From positions 96,675 to 160,674 of the forward strand of contig JACPGE010000036.1 in NCBI GenBank assembly GCA_016182605.1: 64,000 nt of DNA. The letters are read 5' to 3'. Source of the stretch: Candidatus Hydrogenedentota bacterium (GTDB lineage: Bacteria; Hydrogenedentota; Hydrogenedentia; Hydrogenedentales; JAEUWI01). The notes under the pieces were generated by a model. The model had not been told where the DNA came from and did no database searches. It saw only the letters and a list, made by a program, of their open reading frames with translations. Position 1 is the first letter of the stretch. The number at the start of each line of letters is the position of its first letter. The position numbers and the translations under genes were made by a program. This document shows, piece by piece, positions 1 through 8,704 of the stretch.

Positions 1-1
1 G

Positions 2-148
2 CGCATGCGCGAGAACTGCATCTCCTGCCACAGTCCGGAGAGCCCCTATGTGTATCTGCGCACGCCGCATCCCGAGCGCGTGAACTGCCAGCAGTGCCAC
101 GTGGCCGACGAAGGGCTGATGCTCGACCGGACACCCGCCACGCGATAA
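2..148 (+). CDS. C-terminal fragment of a c-type cytochrome, NapB-like
   Basis: The open frame enters from the left edge and ends at TAA 146-148. The 48 visible residues carry two haem-binding motifs, CISCH and CQQCH, separated by a TPHPER-type segment. That spacing and the HPER sequence resemble the C-terminal half of NapB, the periplasmic dihaem electron-transfer subunit of nitrate reductase. The N-terminal part and any partner genes lie outside the window, so another small multihaem cytochrome cannot be excluded. Confidence 0.72.
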   Translation, partial: RMRENCISCHSPESPYVYLRTPHPERVNCQQCHVADEGLMLDRTPATR

Positions 149-247
149 GTGTCTGCGAGGCGCGGTGCGCGTGACTCCAAGGCCCGGCCTGTGCCATTCT
201 GTGTTCCTGCCGGCGTTATTCATCAACCCATCGAACAGGACACTGCC

Positions 248-3200
248 ATGCTCAGAAATATGCTGCTCGCCACATTGATCCTTCTCGCGTTCTTCGCGCC
301 GCGGGGCTTCGCCGAAAATACCGAACCCGCCGGGACCACGCTCTATGTTTCCAAACTGGGGAACCATACCGATGGCCTGAGCTGGTCCACGGCGTACAAC
401 ACGATTCAGGCGGCCCTGGAGGCCGTGCCGGATGCGCGCGGCGGCCACCGCATTATCGTGCGGCCCGACACTTACATGGAGAACATGCTTACCCCGCGGC
501 ACAAGGGCGCGCAGGGCCGCTACAACGAACTGATCGGCGACGTGGACGGCAAATACGGTTCGGGAACGACCGGCTGGTCCGTGCTCGACTGCGGCGATCC
601 GGACAAGGGATTCAAGAGTTACGACTGGTTTGGTCCCATCCGTTCCAACGAACAGGGCTGGTCCAAGGACCACACCGATCCCACCTTTTCCGCCATTGAC
701 TGGGACCGCTGGAAACTCTCCAGCCTCTACGTGACCGGTGGGGACGCGGGGCTCTTCTGGGATCTCACGGATCAGGTGAAACCCTTCAGCGTCATTGTGG
801 AGGATTCGGTGGGCATCGGGCGGGCCTTCGGCGGTGGTCTGGCGCATGCGTTGCCGCGCGCGGGTGAGCCGGTTATCTTCCGCCGCTGCAACCTGTGGGC
901 CCTGGACTGGTGGGGCGACACGGCGGGCGCTTATGTGCGCTTCGAGAACGAAACGATGCCCGAGACGCCGGACATTCTGTTTGAGGGGTGCACCATGGTG
1001 AGCCCGCAGTGCGCGCTGAAAATGGGGAACTTTGGTTTCACCACCAGCACCCGGGTGCGGCTCGACGGGTGCACGCTGGCGGCGCTCAACTTCTCCCAGC
1101 CCCAGGGCACGCCGATCGACGGCGCGATCCAGAGTGTGGAACAGGGCAAGTATGTCCACGTGGAGCTTCACGACACGACGGTGATGGGCTACAAGGTGCT
1201 TGGCGTGCGCGTGAACAAGGAAACCGTGAACGAGATGCAGTACACCGTCACCGGGAACTGCGCGGCCTACGTGCAGTTCCAGCAGGAGGTGCCCAAAGGC
1301 TTTTACCGGCTCCAGCAATGGCCGGTGGACCTCTTCCAGACCCTCTCGCCCCCTGCCATTGCGCGCCCCGCGGCCGCCCGCTATGGCGAGCGCAAGATCG
1401 TGCAGCGCGACCTCTGCGAGCTGTCCTCCGTGGTGTGGAAGGAAAAGCTCAGCCACATGGCATGCATCCGGCCCGCGAGCGGCGGCAACAAGGAGGACTA
1501 CTACCTCGAACTGCGCGATGCGGCATCGGGCGAAGTGCTGGCGAAGTTTGCCGAGGGCTACGGACTCGCGAGCGCCTTTGTGCACGACGGCACCTTCTAT
1601 GCCTTTGCCTCGCGCTTTGAAGACGGCAACTGGAACGACGTGACCTGTTTCTGGTCGAAGGACCTGAAGCAGTGGGAACAGAAGGTGGTGATTGAGCAGG
1701 AGAACGAACATCTCTTTAACAGTTCCGTGTGCGCAGGCCCGGAGGGCTTTGTGCTCGCGTATGAATCGAACGACCCGGCCTACCCCGCCTTCACCACGAA
1801 GTTTGCCCAGTCCCCGGACCTCCAGCACTGGACGAAGCTGCCGGAGGCCACCTTTGGCACGGACCGGTATACGGCGTGCCCGTGGATCCACCATGCGAAC
1901 GGCTATTACTACGTGTTGTACCTGGAGAACCGGAAGCCCCGCCATTACTTCGAGACCTATATCACGCGATCGGCCGACCTGAAGCACTGGGAATTGAGCA
2001 GTGCGAACCCGGTGTTGTCGCCTCTGGGCCTGGACGAAGGCATCAACGCATCCGATCCCGACCTTGTTGAATTTGAGGGCCAGACCCTGTTGCATTATGC
2101 GGTGGGCGATCAGCTTACCTGGATGAACATCAAGCAGACCACGTGGCCCGGAACACTGGCCGATTTCCTCGCGTCGTGGTATGCGGCGCCGGGCATTCCC
2201 GATCACGGCAGCGTCTCCGCGCCGGCGCCCGATCGCACGGCGTGGTTTCGGGATGCGAAGTTCGGCATCTTCGTGCACTGGGGCACCTACGCACTCCACG
2301 GCAAGAACGACAAGGGCGCGTATTCGTGTCTGGTGCTGCGCGACGAGGCGATTCCCCCGGCGGAGTACGAGGCGTACGCGGAGCAGTTCACGGCGGAGGA
2401 ATTTGCGGCCAACGCCTGGCTGGCGCTGATGCAGCGGGCGGGGGCGCGCTATCTCACCTTCACCTCCAAGCACCACGACGGCTTCTCGATGTTCGATTCC
2501 AAACTGACGGACTACGACAGCGCGGACCGGGCGGCGAAGAAGGACTTTGTGAAGGAACTGATTTACGCAGCGCAGCCCTTCGGCATCAAGGTCTCGCTGT
2601 ACTACTCCATGCTCGATTGGCGCCAGCCGGACTTTGCGGCGGATTTGCCGAAGTACGTGAACGACTATCTTTTCGGTCAGGTGCGTGAACTGTGCACGAA
2701 TTACGGTCCCATCGCGGGCATCTGGTTCGACGGCGAGTGGGACCACCCGGAAAGCACGTGGCGCGCAGAGGAACTGGTGAAGTTGATCCATGAATTGCAG
2801 CCCGCGGCCCTGGTGAACGATCGCCTGGGCAAGGGTGTGCGCGGTGAGACGACGCTGGCCGACTTCTATACGCGCGAGCAGCCTTCTGAGATCAATGAGG
2901 TCATGGCGTTTGAGGGGGCGCAAGCGCGGCCTTGGGAGGCCTGCATGACGATCGGCGAGTCGTGGGGCTACAACAAGCACGACACGAAGCAGAAGTCGAG
3001 CGCGGAACTGATCCGCATGCTGGTGGACGTGGTGTCCCGTGGGGGCAACCTGCTGTTGAATCTGGACCCCACACCCGAAGGCACGATCATGGAGGTGCAG
3101 GCGGAGCGCCTGCGCGATATCGGCGCGTGGCTCGACGTGCACGGCGAGGCGATCTATGGAACGCGCAGTCTGCCGGCGTTGAAGATCGACGGCGCGAAAG

Positions 3201-3436
3201 CCACGGTGAAGGGGAGCCGCCTCTACCTTCACGTGGAGGAGAACTCGGGCCAGATTGCCGGACTGAAGGGCCTCGAGAATCACGTGTCGCGCGCTTGGTT
3301 CCTGGAGACGGGCGAGGAAGTTGCCTGGAATGCGCAGGACGGCGTGATTACAGTGCCCAAAACGTTGCCCGACCCGGTGGTGTCGACCATCGTGCTGGAA
3401 CTGGATGGGCCCGCGCGCGTGCGGGCCGCGAAGTAA
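248..3436 (+). CDS. Secreted multidomain glycosidase: beta-helix, propeller and GH29 alpha-L-fucosidase
   Basis: The frame is open from a GTG at 149, but the ATG at 248 is preferred: AGGA lies 7 bases upstream and it begins a clear signal peptide (MLRNMLLATLILLAFFAPRGFA). The mature protein (1062 aa precursor) has three parts. Residues about 25-370 resemble a right-handed beta-helix (opening LYVSKLGNHTDGLSWSTAYN). Residues about 380-650 are a propeller with repeated W-S/T-x-DLKxWE blades, like GH43/GH32-type folds. From about 660 there is a GH29 alpha-L-fucosidase domain with KFGIFVHWG, SKHHDGF (H742-H743) and WFDGEW, where D828 aligns with the GH29 nucleophile. Exo-fucosidase activity on exported or environmental glycans is inferred. 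The following gene starts 4 bases after the stop and also encodes a secreted propeller, so the two are probably co-transcribed. Confidence 0.85.
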   Translation: MLRNMLLATLILLAFFAPRGFAENTEPAGTTLYVSKLGNHTDGLSWSTAYNTIQAALEAVPDARGGHRIIVRPDTYMENMLTPRHKGAQGRYNELIGDVDGKYGSGTTGWSVLDCGDPDKGFKSYDWFGPIRSNEQGWSKDHTDPTFSAIDWDRWKLSSLYVTGGDAGLFWDLTDQVKPFSVIVEDSVGIGRAFGGGLAHALPRAGEPVIFRRCNLWALDWWGDTAGAYVRFENETMPETPDILFEGCTMVSPQCALKMGNFGFTTSTRVRLDGCTLAALNFSQPQGTPIDGAIQSVEQGKYVHVELHDTTVMGYKVLGVRVNKETVNEMQYTVTGNCAAYVQFQQEVPKGFYRLQQWPVDLFQTLSPPAIARPAAARYGERKIVQRDLCELSSVVWKEKLSHMACIRPASGGNKEDYYLELRDAASGEVLAKFAEGYGLASAFVHDGTFYAFASRFEDGNWNDVTCFWSKDLKQWEQKVVIEQENEHLFNSSVCAGPEGFVLAYESNDPAYPAFTTKFAQSPDLQHWTKLPEATFGTDRYTACPWIHHANGYYYVLYLENRKPRHYFETYITRSADLKHWELSSANPVLSPLGLDEGINASDPDLVEFEGQTLLHYAVGDQLTWMNIKQTTWPGTLADFLASWYAAPGIPDHGSVSAPAPDRTAWFRDAKFGIFVHWGTYALHGKNDKGAYSCLVLRDEAIPPAEYEAYAEQFTAEEFAANAWLALMQRAGARYLTFTSKHHDGFSMFDSKLTDYDSADRAAKKDFVKELIYAAQPFGIKVSLYYSMLDWRQPDFAADLPKYVNDYLFGQVRELCTNYGPIAGIWFDGEWDHPESTWRAEELVKLIHELQPAALVNDRLGKGVRGETTLADFYTREQPSEINEVMAFEGAQARPWEACMTIGESWGYNKHDTKQKSSAELIRMLVDVVSRGGNLLLNLDPTPEGTIMEVQAERLRDIGAWLDVHGEAIYGTRSLPALKIDGAKATVKGSRLYLHVEENSGQIAGLKGLENHVSRAWFLETGEEVAWNAQDGVITVPKTLPDPVVSTIVLELDGPARVRAAK

Positions 3437-3440
3437 GGCC

Positions 3441-5411
3441 ATGTGCAGGCTGCATTCACTCGCTTGTCTGGGCTTGTTCCTGGCGGCCCTTCCTGCTTCC
3501 GCGGAAGACTTCGCCTCGGTGCCGAACAAGGACGCCTGGCTACGGCATCCCGTCTATGGCGATGCGTCCTTCGACAACTTCACGCACCACCCGGGCAATC
3601 CGGTGTTGCGTGGCGCGCCGCCGCTGGAGTGGCCGGTGAACGGCTTTCTCTTCGAGGATCCCGTGAGCACGCACTGGTTTCTCTATGTGGGGCACTATCC
3701 CAAGGGCTACGCCATGAGCGATGCCGCGCCGTTCAGCGCAACGGTGTACCGTTCGGAGGATCGGGGTAAGCACTGGACGGATCTGGGTTCCATCTTTCCG
3801 CCGGAGGAGCACACCTTCGAGGGCGAGACCTCGCCCACCTGGTACGCGCCCGATGTGTCCGTGCTCTATGACGGCGGCAAGTACCACCTCGCCTACGACT
3901 GGGCGACGCGCAACACGGCGTGGAGCAATGCGGCCGCTCCCGGTCCTGAGGCGAACAACGGTTCGGGCTACGCCCGGGCGGAGCGGCCCGAAGGCCCCTA
4001 TCACCGCACGGCACGGCCCGTCGCGGACACCCGCAGCCAGCCACTGCTCCTCGGCAAGTACAAACGCCTCTACGCCTCCACGATTGTTCGCCGCGCGAAG
4101 GACTGGGTGGTCCTGGTCTTGACCGATTCCGGGCCGCATTTCGGCTGGGGCTATCTGGGTTTTCGCGCCGACCGGCCCGAGGGCCCCTATGATGCGCCGG
4201 TAATGCTCCTGCATCCCGAGAAGGACGGCTTTCATCCGCCGCTCATGGAGTTCCATCCAAGTTTTGTGCACGACGGCCACGTCTATGCGCCTGCCACGAG
4301 TGTGGCGCGGAACCGCAACTTTCAAATGATCTGGCGCGCGCCGTTGGAGCGGATGCTTGAGCCTGGCGCGTGGGAGATCGTTCAGCATGGTTCGGTATGG
4401 CACGCGGAGCCCGTGGAACATGAGGCCCACGGTATCTGGGGGCAGGCCTTCTCCGGATTCATCGGCAGCGATGGCGCCTTCAACGTCATGTACCCCGCGC
4501 GCGACTCGGAAGGCATGGGCACGATCAACATTGCGTCCCGGCCTTGGACCGCGCCGTTCCGGGAACAGGGTTTCGTCGTGTCGGGACACCAGGGTGCGAG
4601 CATGGTGCGCCTGAAGCGCGCGGGCGCTTTCGATCGTTTGGCGCTGACGGGAACACTGCACGGCAAGGCCACCGTGATGTGGAATGCCCGAGGTCCCCTC
4701 GGGCCCGACGCGGCGAGTTCCGACGCGACGCTGCACGCGCTGATGCGCACCGCCTATGGCGGGATCGAGATTTCAGAGACGGCGTGGGCGCTGGTGGACG
4801 TGGACGCCGCGGGCACGCGCACGGTGATCGCGGAGGGCGCGCTGAACGAACAGACCGCACGGCAGATTGAGGTGATGCCCACGGGGGCGGGGCAAGGCAC
4901 GGTGCGCATCGATGGTGTGGCTTGTTACGCCGGCGCGTTGCCGCAAGGCGACGGCACGATTGGACTGCTCGTGGAACCGTCGAGCCATCTCTTCGTGGAG
5001 CGCTTCGAAGTGGACGCTGCAAAAGATCCCGCCCGCGTGCGATACCTGTACACGGAAGCCCTGCTGGGCGCGGCGCAGAAGATGGCCGATTGGGAAGTTC
5101 GGAAGGACGCGGGTTTTCTCTACGGTACGGGCGCGATCTCCACTGATGCGGCGTGCGTCGCGAAGTGGAACTTTGAGGGCACTGGGTTTTCGGTTTATGC
5201 GCCTGCGGGTCCGGAATTGGGCACGGCAGAGATCCGTATCGATGGCGCAGTGGCGGGGACGGTGGATCTGAGGCGCGATACGGCGGAGGACTCGGCGGTG
5301 CGCTTCAGTAAGGACGGGCTCACGCCGGGTTTTCACGCGGTGACGGTGCGTCCGGCGATTGGGCGTATTGCAGTGGATGTGCTGGAGGTGGTGCTGGGGG
5401 TCAAATACTGA
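3441..5411 (+). CDS. Secreted beta-propeller glycosidase-like protein
   Basis: The chosen ATG at 3441 starts a signal peptide (MCRLHSLACLGLFLAALPASA) 4 bases after the fucosidase stop; the longer frame from 3405 would overlap the upstream gene. The 656-aa product opens with a five-bladed propeller-like region of the GH43/GH32/GH117 type, shown by HHPGNPVL, YVGHYPKG, VYRSEDRGKHW and YAPDVSVLYDGGKYHLAYDWA. A C-terminal region of about 250 residues looks like beta-sandwich domains (FSVYAPAGPELGTAEIRIDG). It probably acts on polysaccharide outside the cytoplasm alongside the fucosidase. I cannot assign a substrate or family number, and catalytic activity is not certain. Confidence 0.75.
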   Translation: MCRLHSLACLGLFLAALPASAEDFASVPNKDAWLRHPVYGDASFDNFTHHPGNPVLRGAPPLEWPVNGFLFEDPVSTHWFLYVGHYPKGYAMSDAAPFSATVYRSEDRGKHWTDLGSIFPPEEHTFEGETSPTWYAPDVSVLYDGGKYHLAYDWATRNTAWSNAAAPGPEANNGSGYARAERPEGPYHRTARPVADTRSQPLLLGKYKRLYASTIVRRAKDWVVLVLTDSGPHFGWGYLGFRADRPEGPYDAPVMLLHPEKDGFHPPLMEFHPSFVHDGHVYAPATSVARNRNFQMIWRAPLERMLEPGAWEIVQHGSVWHAEPVEHEAHGIWGQAFSGFIGSDGAFNVMYPARDSEGMGTINIASRPWTAPFREQGFVVSGHQGASMVRLKRAGAFDRLALTGTLHGKATVMWNARGPLGPDAASSDATLHALMRTAYGGIEISETAWALVDVDAAGTRTVIAEGALNEQTARQIEVMPTGAGQGTVRIDGVACYAGALPQGDGTIGLLVEPSSHLFVERFEVDAAKDPARVRYLYTEALLGAAQKMADWEVRKDAGFLYGTGAISTDAACVAKWNFEGTGFSVYAPAGPELGTAEIRIDGAVAGTVDLRRDTAEDSAVRFSKDGLTPGFHAVTVRPAIGRIAVDVLEVVLGVKY

Positions 5412-5462
5412 ACCGCGCCCTCCCACGAAAGACCTTGTGAACAAGTGGGAAGAAAGTTCAAT

Positions 5463-6212
5463 CTATTTGTCAAGACAAGCAGAGTATTTTCCTACATCGA
5501 TTGCAGGTACGGTGCCCATCTGTTGTAACACATGAAAGAGTCGGAGGAGAAACCACATTAATCCAGCATCTGGTTTGCTATACTTTAATTGGGGCTTGTC
5601 CTTGCTAGTTCCATCAAGTTCGAACGCACCATAATCTAAGATGCAGCCGAGATCGATTCTGTACTCATTGGATTTCGCAAGTTCTAGAACTTGAGTTTCG
5701 AATTTAGGGCCTAGTGGCGGGTTCCATTGGCTTGTTGTGGTAAGAATGCCACCGACCACATGAAAAGGATTTTTAGGGGTAGCAACACCGTTCGCCGACT
5801 GAATGCGAACAGATGTTCGCTGCAATCGCCGCACGGACGCGGCTTTCTCGGCAGCGTATTCCAAGTTTGCCTTATCTACGGATTGCTTAACTTCGAATAC
5901 CGCGTATGCACTCTCAGCGGGAATAAAAAGGATATTATCACGCTTGAGAATAAATGGGCTGTACTGTGCGTCATAAACGACGACATCAATCTGATCGCTC
6001 TTGCAACCCGTGTGGTCAATAAGGAAGGCGCTTTCAATTCCGTAACGCCTTGGCAGGTAATTGCGCAAAATACCAAGCCAAATTGACTCAGTTGCAGAAC
6101 CTTTGCAGCTAGGGTGGTGCAGATGCTGTCTGACAAGACCCTGCTCTGCACATACGACAGCCTGGTTGGCTACAAACAGGGATCGCAAATCCTGAAGGTC
6201 TTCACTACTCAC
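5463..6212 (-). CDS. DUF6602 protein, putative PD-(D/E)XK nuclease effector of the CBASS operon
   Basis: Start: a GTG at 6212-6210 lies 7 bases after a strong GAGGAG and overlaps the ATPase stop (GTGAGTAG); a TTG at 6227 is in frame but sits in the Shine-Dalgarno. The product is 249 aa. It matches my recollection of DUF6602: HHPSCKGSATE near the N-terminus, SDQIDVVVYDAQYSPF, then IPAESAYAVFEVKQ. E42, D76, E107 and K109 (GTG numbering) are arranged like a restriction-endonuclease-fold active site (E...D...ExK). It occupies the fourth position of the operon, the place NucC holds in the E. coli MS115-1 order CdnC-Cap7-Cap6-NucC. A nucleotide-activated nuclease effector is the favoured reading; no recognised cyclic-oligonucleotide sensor (such as SAVED) is visible. 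Confidence 0.72.
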   Translation of the reverse strand: MSSEDLQDLRSLFVANQAVVCAEQGLVRQHLHHPSCKGSATESIWLGILRNYLPRRYGIESAFLIDHTGCKSDQIDVVVYDAQYSPFILKRDNILFIPAESAYAVFEVKQSVDKANLEYAAEKAASVRRLQRTSVRIQSANGVATPKNPFHVVGGILTTTSQWNPPLGPKFETQVLELAKSNEYRIDLGCILDYGAFELDGTSKDKPQLKYSKPDAGLMWFLLRLFHVLQQMGTVPAIDVGKYSACLDK

Positions 6213-7137
6213 AAACTTGCTCCTCAAATGGAGGCGTTGGTGGTGTCACGGAAAGAACTCTCATTGCAAGCTCGAGTGTTAAGGGCTTGTTCGGATAAGC
6301 ATCAAGCACGCACCTTGGAAGTAGTCGTTGAATTATATCTGAAGAAGTGAACCCATAGGCACGTCCGTTTTGTGGCCCAGTGGCCAACGCGACAGTTTCA
6401 ATTTCTTGGGCTGTAATTCCAGAGTGGGACAATGTTTGGCTTAACAAGGAGCGCCGTTGCTCTGTATTGGGGCGATTGAAACGGAAAATATCTGCTGCGC
6501 GTCGCCGAATAGCCGGATCGATTGCGTTAATCCGATTTGTACACAGAACTACTAGGATCGGGAGGCGGCTCTGCGCAATATCGTCGATGCCGCGTATGAC
6601 GGCGTTAACCCCCGCCCTGTCTTCGTGGTGCATTTGGGAGTTCTCTCGGGACTGGGTCAAGGAGTCTGCCTCATCAACCAGAAGGATATGAACGCATCGA
6701 GGCTTGCCGGGGCCATTCTTCGAATTCTGAGCCAAGTGCTTCACTTGTGAGAAAGCTTGGGTCACAAGAGTGGTCATTTCTCCCACCACTCCAGTCCCGC
6801 GTGTTGTAAGACTCAGAATATGTAACATCGTATCAATATCGAGTTCCCTAGCGAGCTTATCACCAAATGATTCGGCTAGCGCCGTCTTGCCGGTTCCGAC
6901 GTCCCCTGCGAAAATGAACATCGGCGCTCTGTCAAGTATTGTTTTCAGTATTGGTAATTCTATCCTATGAAATCGCGTGCTCCAATCCTTGAGGAGATTG
7001 GGATTAACGAGAAAGGCCGCCTCCTTTAGTAGTTGCGCCTTAATATCTTCTAGACCGATTAAACTTTCATAACGGCGTCGATAATCAGAATTCGGAAACT
7101 CAACCACGTCTTGAAAAATTCCATTTACTTTACTCAT
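6205..7137 (-). CDS. cap6: TRIP13/Pch2-like AAA+ ATPase of type III CBASS (Cap6)
   Basis: This 310-aa AAA+ protein has Walker A GDVGTGKT (78-85), Walker B ILLVDEAD with D155-E156, a sensor-1 Asn in LCTNR (N201), and arginines at 211-213 fitting an arginine finger. TTRGTGVVGEMT after strand 2 fits a pore loop. In type III CBASS, Cap6 remodels the closed HORMA protein and switches off CD-NTase activation. The position immediately after a HORMA gene supports this over a generic AAA ATPase. Its ATG is separated from the HORMA stop by a single base, and its stop overlaps the next start, so the operon is translationally coupled. Confidence 0.88.
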   Translation of the reverse strand: MSKVNGIFQDVVEFPNSDYRRRYESLIGLEDIKAQLLKEAAFLVNPNLLKDWSTRFHRIELPILKTILDRAPMFIFAGDVGTGKTALAESFGDKLARELDIDTMLHILSLTTRGTGVVGEMTTLVTQAFSQVKHLAQNSKNGPGKPRCVHILLVDEADSLTQSRENSQMHHEDRAGVNAVIRGIDDIAQSRLPILVVLCTNRINAIDPAIRRRAADIFRFNRPNTEQRRSLLSQTLSHSGITAQEIETVALATGPQNGRAYGFTSSDIIQRLLPRCVLDAYPNKPLTLELAMRVLSVTPPTPPFEEQVCE

Positions 7138-7138
7138 T

Positions 7139-7657
7139 CTAGTATGCCCTGTAAGTTGATCGCTTTATGCCGACACCACCGGAATTGTAACTCTTGTCTG
7201 AGTACGTCCAGCACCCACTGCCAATGGCTGGAGGATCGCCAATGGTGCGTTTGATTGGCAAGATCTTCTTGATCTCTTCCTTTTCAAACAAAGAAAGCCG
7301 TTCCCACTTTTCACTATATGTAAGAAAGTTGAAGAAGTTCTCGTTGCCAGTCAAATTTGCGGAAGATATTATCGAGCCTGGATCATCATCTGCCTTTATT
7401 GTTCCGTCTTCGCAAACGTCATACTGAACTGAGAAAATACGGGTATTGTTGGACTCAAAACCAAAGTCGAAAGACTTGACGTAACCGTCTTTGAGTAAGA
7501 GCGCCAGTTCTTCTGCTAGGTTCTCAATGTGTTGCTGACTGGGTTTGTCATAATAGAGATTACATAGGTGTAAGTCTGCTGCTATCTTTGATGTCAGGTA
7601 CCGCGCGTGTGTAAGTGTAAAAACCGATGTTGTGGTAAAGGATACTGTCGCAGACAT
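7139..7657 (-). CDS. cap7: Bacterial HORMA domain protein, CBASS sensor/activator (Cap7, HORMA1 family)
   Basis: The 172-aa product matches the pattern of bacterial HORMA1 proteins: N-terminal FTLTHARYLTSKIAADL, central FDFGFESNNTR and DDDPGSIISSANLTG, NFLTYSEKWERLSLFEKEEI, and C-terminal SDKSYNSGGVGIKRSTYRAY. In characterised systems the HORMA protein binds a closure peptide, presumably displayed on phage proteins, and activates the CD-NTase in a 1:1 complex; TRIP13 reverses this. The start ATG lies 3 bases after the CD-NTase stop. Only one HORMA gene is present, so there is no second HORMA as in two-HORMA loci. The assignment rests on sequence recognition plus strict synteny. Confidence 0.88.
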   Translation of the reverse strand: MSATVSFTTTSVFTLTHARYLTSKIAADLHLCNLYYDKPSQQHIENLAEELALLLKDGYVKSFDFGFESNNTRIFSVQYDVCEDGTIKADDDPGSIISSANLTGNENFFNFLTYSEKWERLSLFEKEEIKKILPIKRTIGDPPAIGSGCWTYSDKSYNSGGVGIKRSTYRAY

Positions 7658-7660
7658 AAA

Positions 7661-8629
7661 TTAAACTCCAAATGACGGCCCAAGGACCGCCTTCCAGCAA
7701 TCAACTGCCCGTTCTCTTGTTGTGGCGTAGCGAGCCTCTGCCAATTTTTCAAGACTTCTTTCCGCACATTGGACAATGCGGATCCTAACCGTATCGTCGT
7801 AGTCCTGCGCAATATTATTGTCTGGATTAACAGGATCAAAGATCTGAATCGGATCGACGATAGAATTCCGTATTTGCGATATCGAATAATAGTCGGAGAA
7901 GCTTATGCGCTTCTTAAGCTGCGATCGGACGATGTATTTGAAAACAGACTCCATTGCGTTGGGATAATCAGAGAATTCCGTGCCCTGGTCCAGAAGTTCA
8001 GCAGTTATCATTTCGGCCATGAACGACTTAAATCGAAAATTGCTGTCTAGCTGTTTTTGAGATCTTCCCCACCATTTTATCAGTCGAATAATTTGCGCAA
8101 AATGAATGGGTTTCAAGGACTTTCGGCATCGAATGAATCTTAAATGAAGCGGGATACTGGTTAATACGCGGTTTCCCGAATCGCGGGCATATAAATAGCC
8201 TCGATCATCGGGAGCACCTTCGTAGTAGACTGGAACGACGTCAACATCGAGCCCACTACCGCTAAAAGAGATTCGCACACAATGACGTCCCGGGGATATT
8301 TTGTCAGGAGCTATATTTGGGTATGCTTCTCGAAGGCGCTGTGCTAACCAATCAACCAAGTCATCTATTCGTGAAGGCGCAATCTTGCTCTCGACGTATA
8401 GCGCTACATCAATATCATTTAAGGTCTTTAGGGCGGTGCCCTTCGCGAGACTTCCAGACAGTAACATTTTTACAAGGCCGTGATTCGGGTGGGTGTCGAT
8501 AAAGCTTCCAATATTTTCTCTTAACCGTCCAACTTGCTCTCGATATTCTTTTGCATCGTTACGATGAAGGTTAACCTTTGTCTCTGCAAAATAGACCAAG
8601 TCAGAATGTGTCACATAGCCGTTTGCCAT
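7661..8629 (-). CDS. CD-NTase (cGAS/DncV-like nucleotidyltransferase), CBASS signal synthase
   Basis: The 322-aa protein has the nucleotidyltransferase signature GSLAKGTAL (from G59) followed by NDIDVALY, giving metal-binding D72 and D74, and a third acidic site in LDVDVVP (D128/D130). A helical OAS-like C-terminal region follows (FAQIIRLIKWWGRSQ, SFMAEMITAELL). These features and length fit CD-NTases that make cyclic di- or trinucleotides; the clade and product cannot be told by eye, though partners suggest clade C or D. The ATG at 8629 has an ideal AGGAGG (8637-8642) 7 bases upstream. It is first in the operon and lies directly downstream of a sigma-70 promoter overlapped by a CIRCE-like operator. 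Confidence 0.9.
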   Translation of the reverse strand: MANGYVTHSDLVYFAETKVNLHRNDAKEYREQVGRLRENIGSFIDTHPNHGLVKMLLSGSLAKGTALKTLNDIDVALYVESKIAPSRIDDLVDWLAQRLREAYPNIAPDKISPGRHCVRISFSGSGLDVDVVPVYYEGAPDDRGYLYARDSGNRVLTSIPLHLRFIRCRKSLKPIHFAQIIRLIKWWGRSQKQLDSNFRFKSFMAEMITAELLDQGTEFSDYPNAMESVFKYIVRSQLKKRISFSDYYSISQIRNSIVDPIQIFDPVNPDNNIAQDYDDTVRIRIVQCAERSLEKLAEARYATTRERAVDCWKAVLGPSFGV

Positions 8630-8650
8630 TGATGGGCCTCCTAGAATCTG

Positions 8651-8677
8651 TTAGCACTCACTCGCGCTGAGTGCCAG
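8651..8677 (-). promoter_or_regulatory. CIRCE element (HrcA operator) in the CBASS promoter
   Basis: Read on the plus strand the site is TTAGCACTC-N9-GAGTGCCAG. The CIRCE consensus is TTAGCACTC-N9-GAGTGCTAA, so 16 of 18 arm positions match and the 9-base spacer is exact. It runs from the last two bases of the -10 box into the transcribed leader, ending 9 bases before the Shine-Dalgarno. This is the usual placement for HrcA repression of groE and dnaK promoters. Whether this genome encodes HrcA is not visible here. Confidence 0.8.
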
Positions 8678-8704
8678 TATACTGAAAATTTTATCCCCTG
8701 TCAA
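8676..8704 (-). promoter_or_regulatory. Sigma-70 promoter of the CBASS operon
   Basis: On the minus strand TTGACA (8704-8699) is followed after exactly 17 bases by TATACT (8681-8676). The -35 is perfect and the -10 is 5 of 6. The expected start lies near 8669, inside the CIRCE element. A promoter this strong would need repression to keep an abortive-infection operon silent. Confidence 0.85.
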
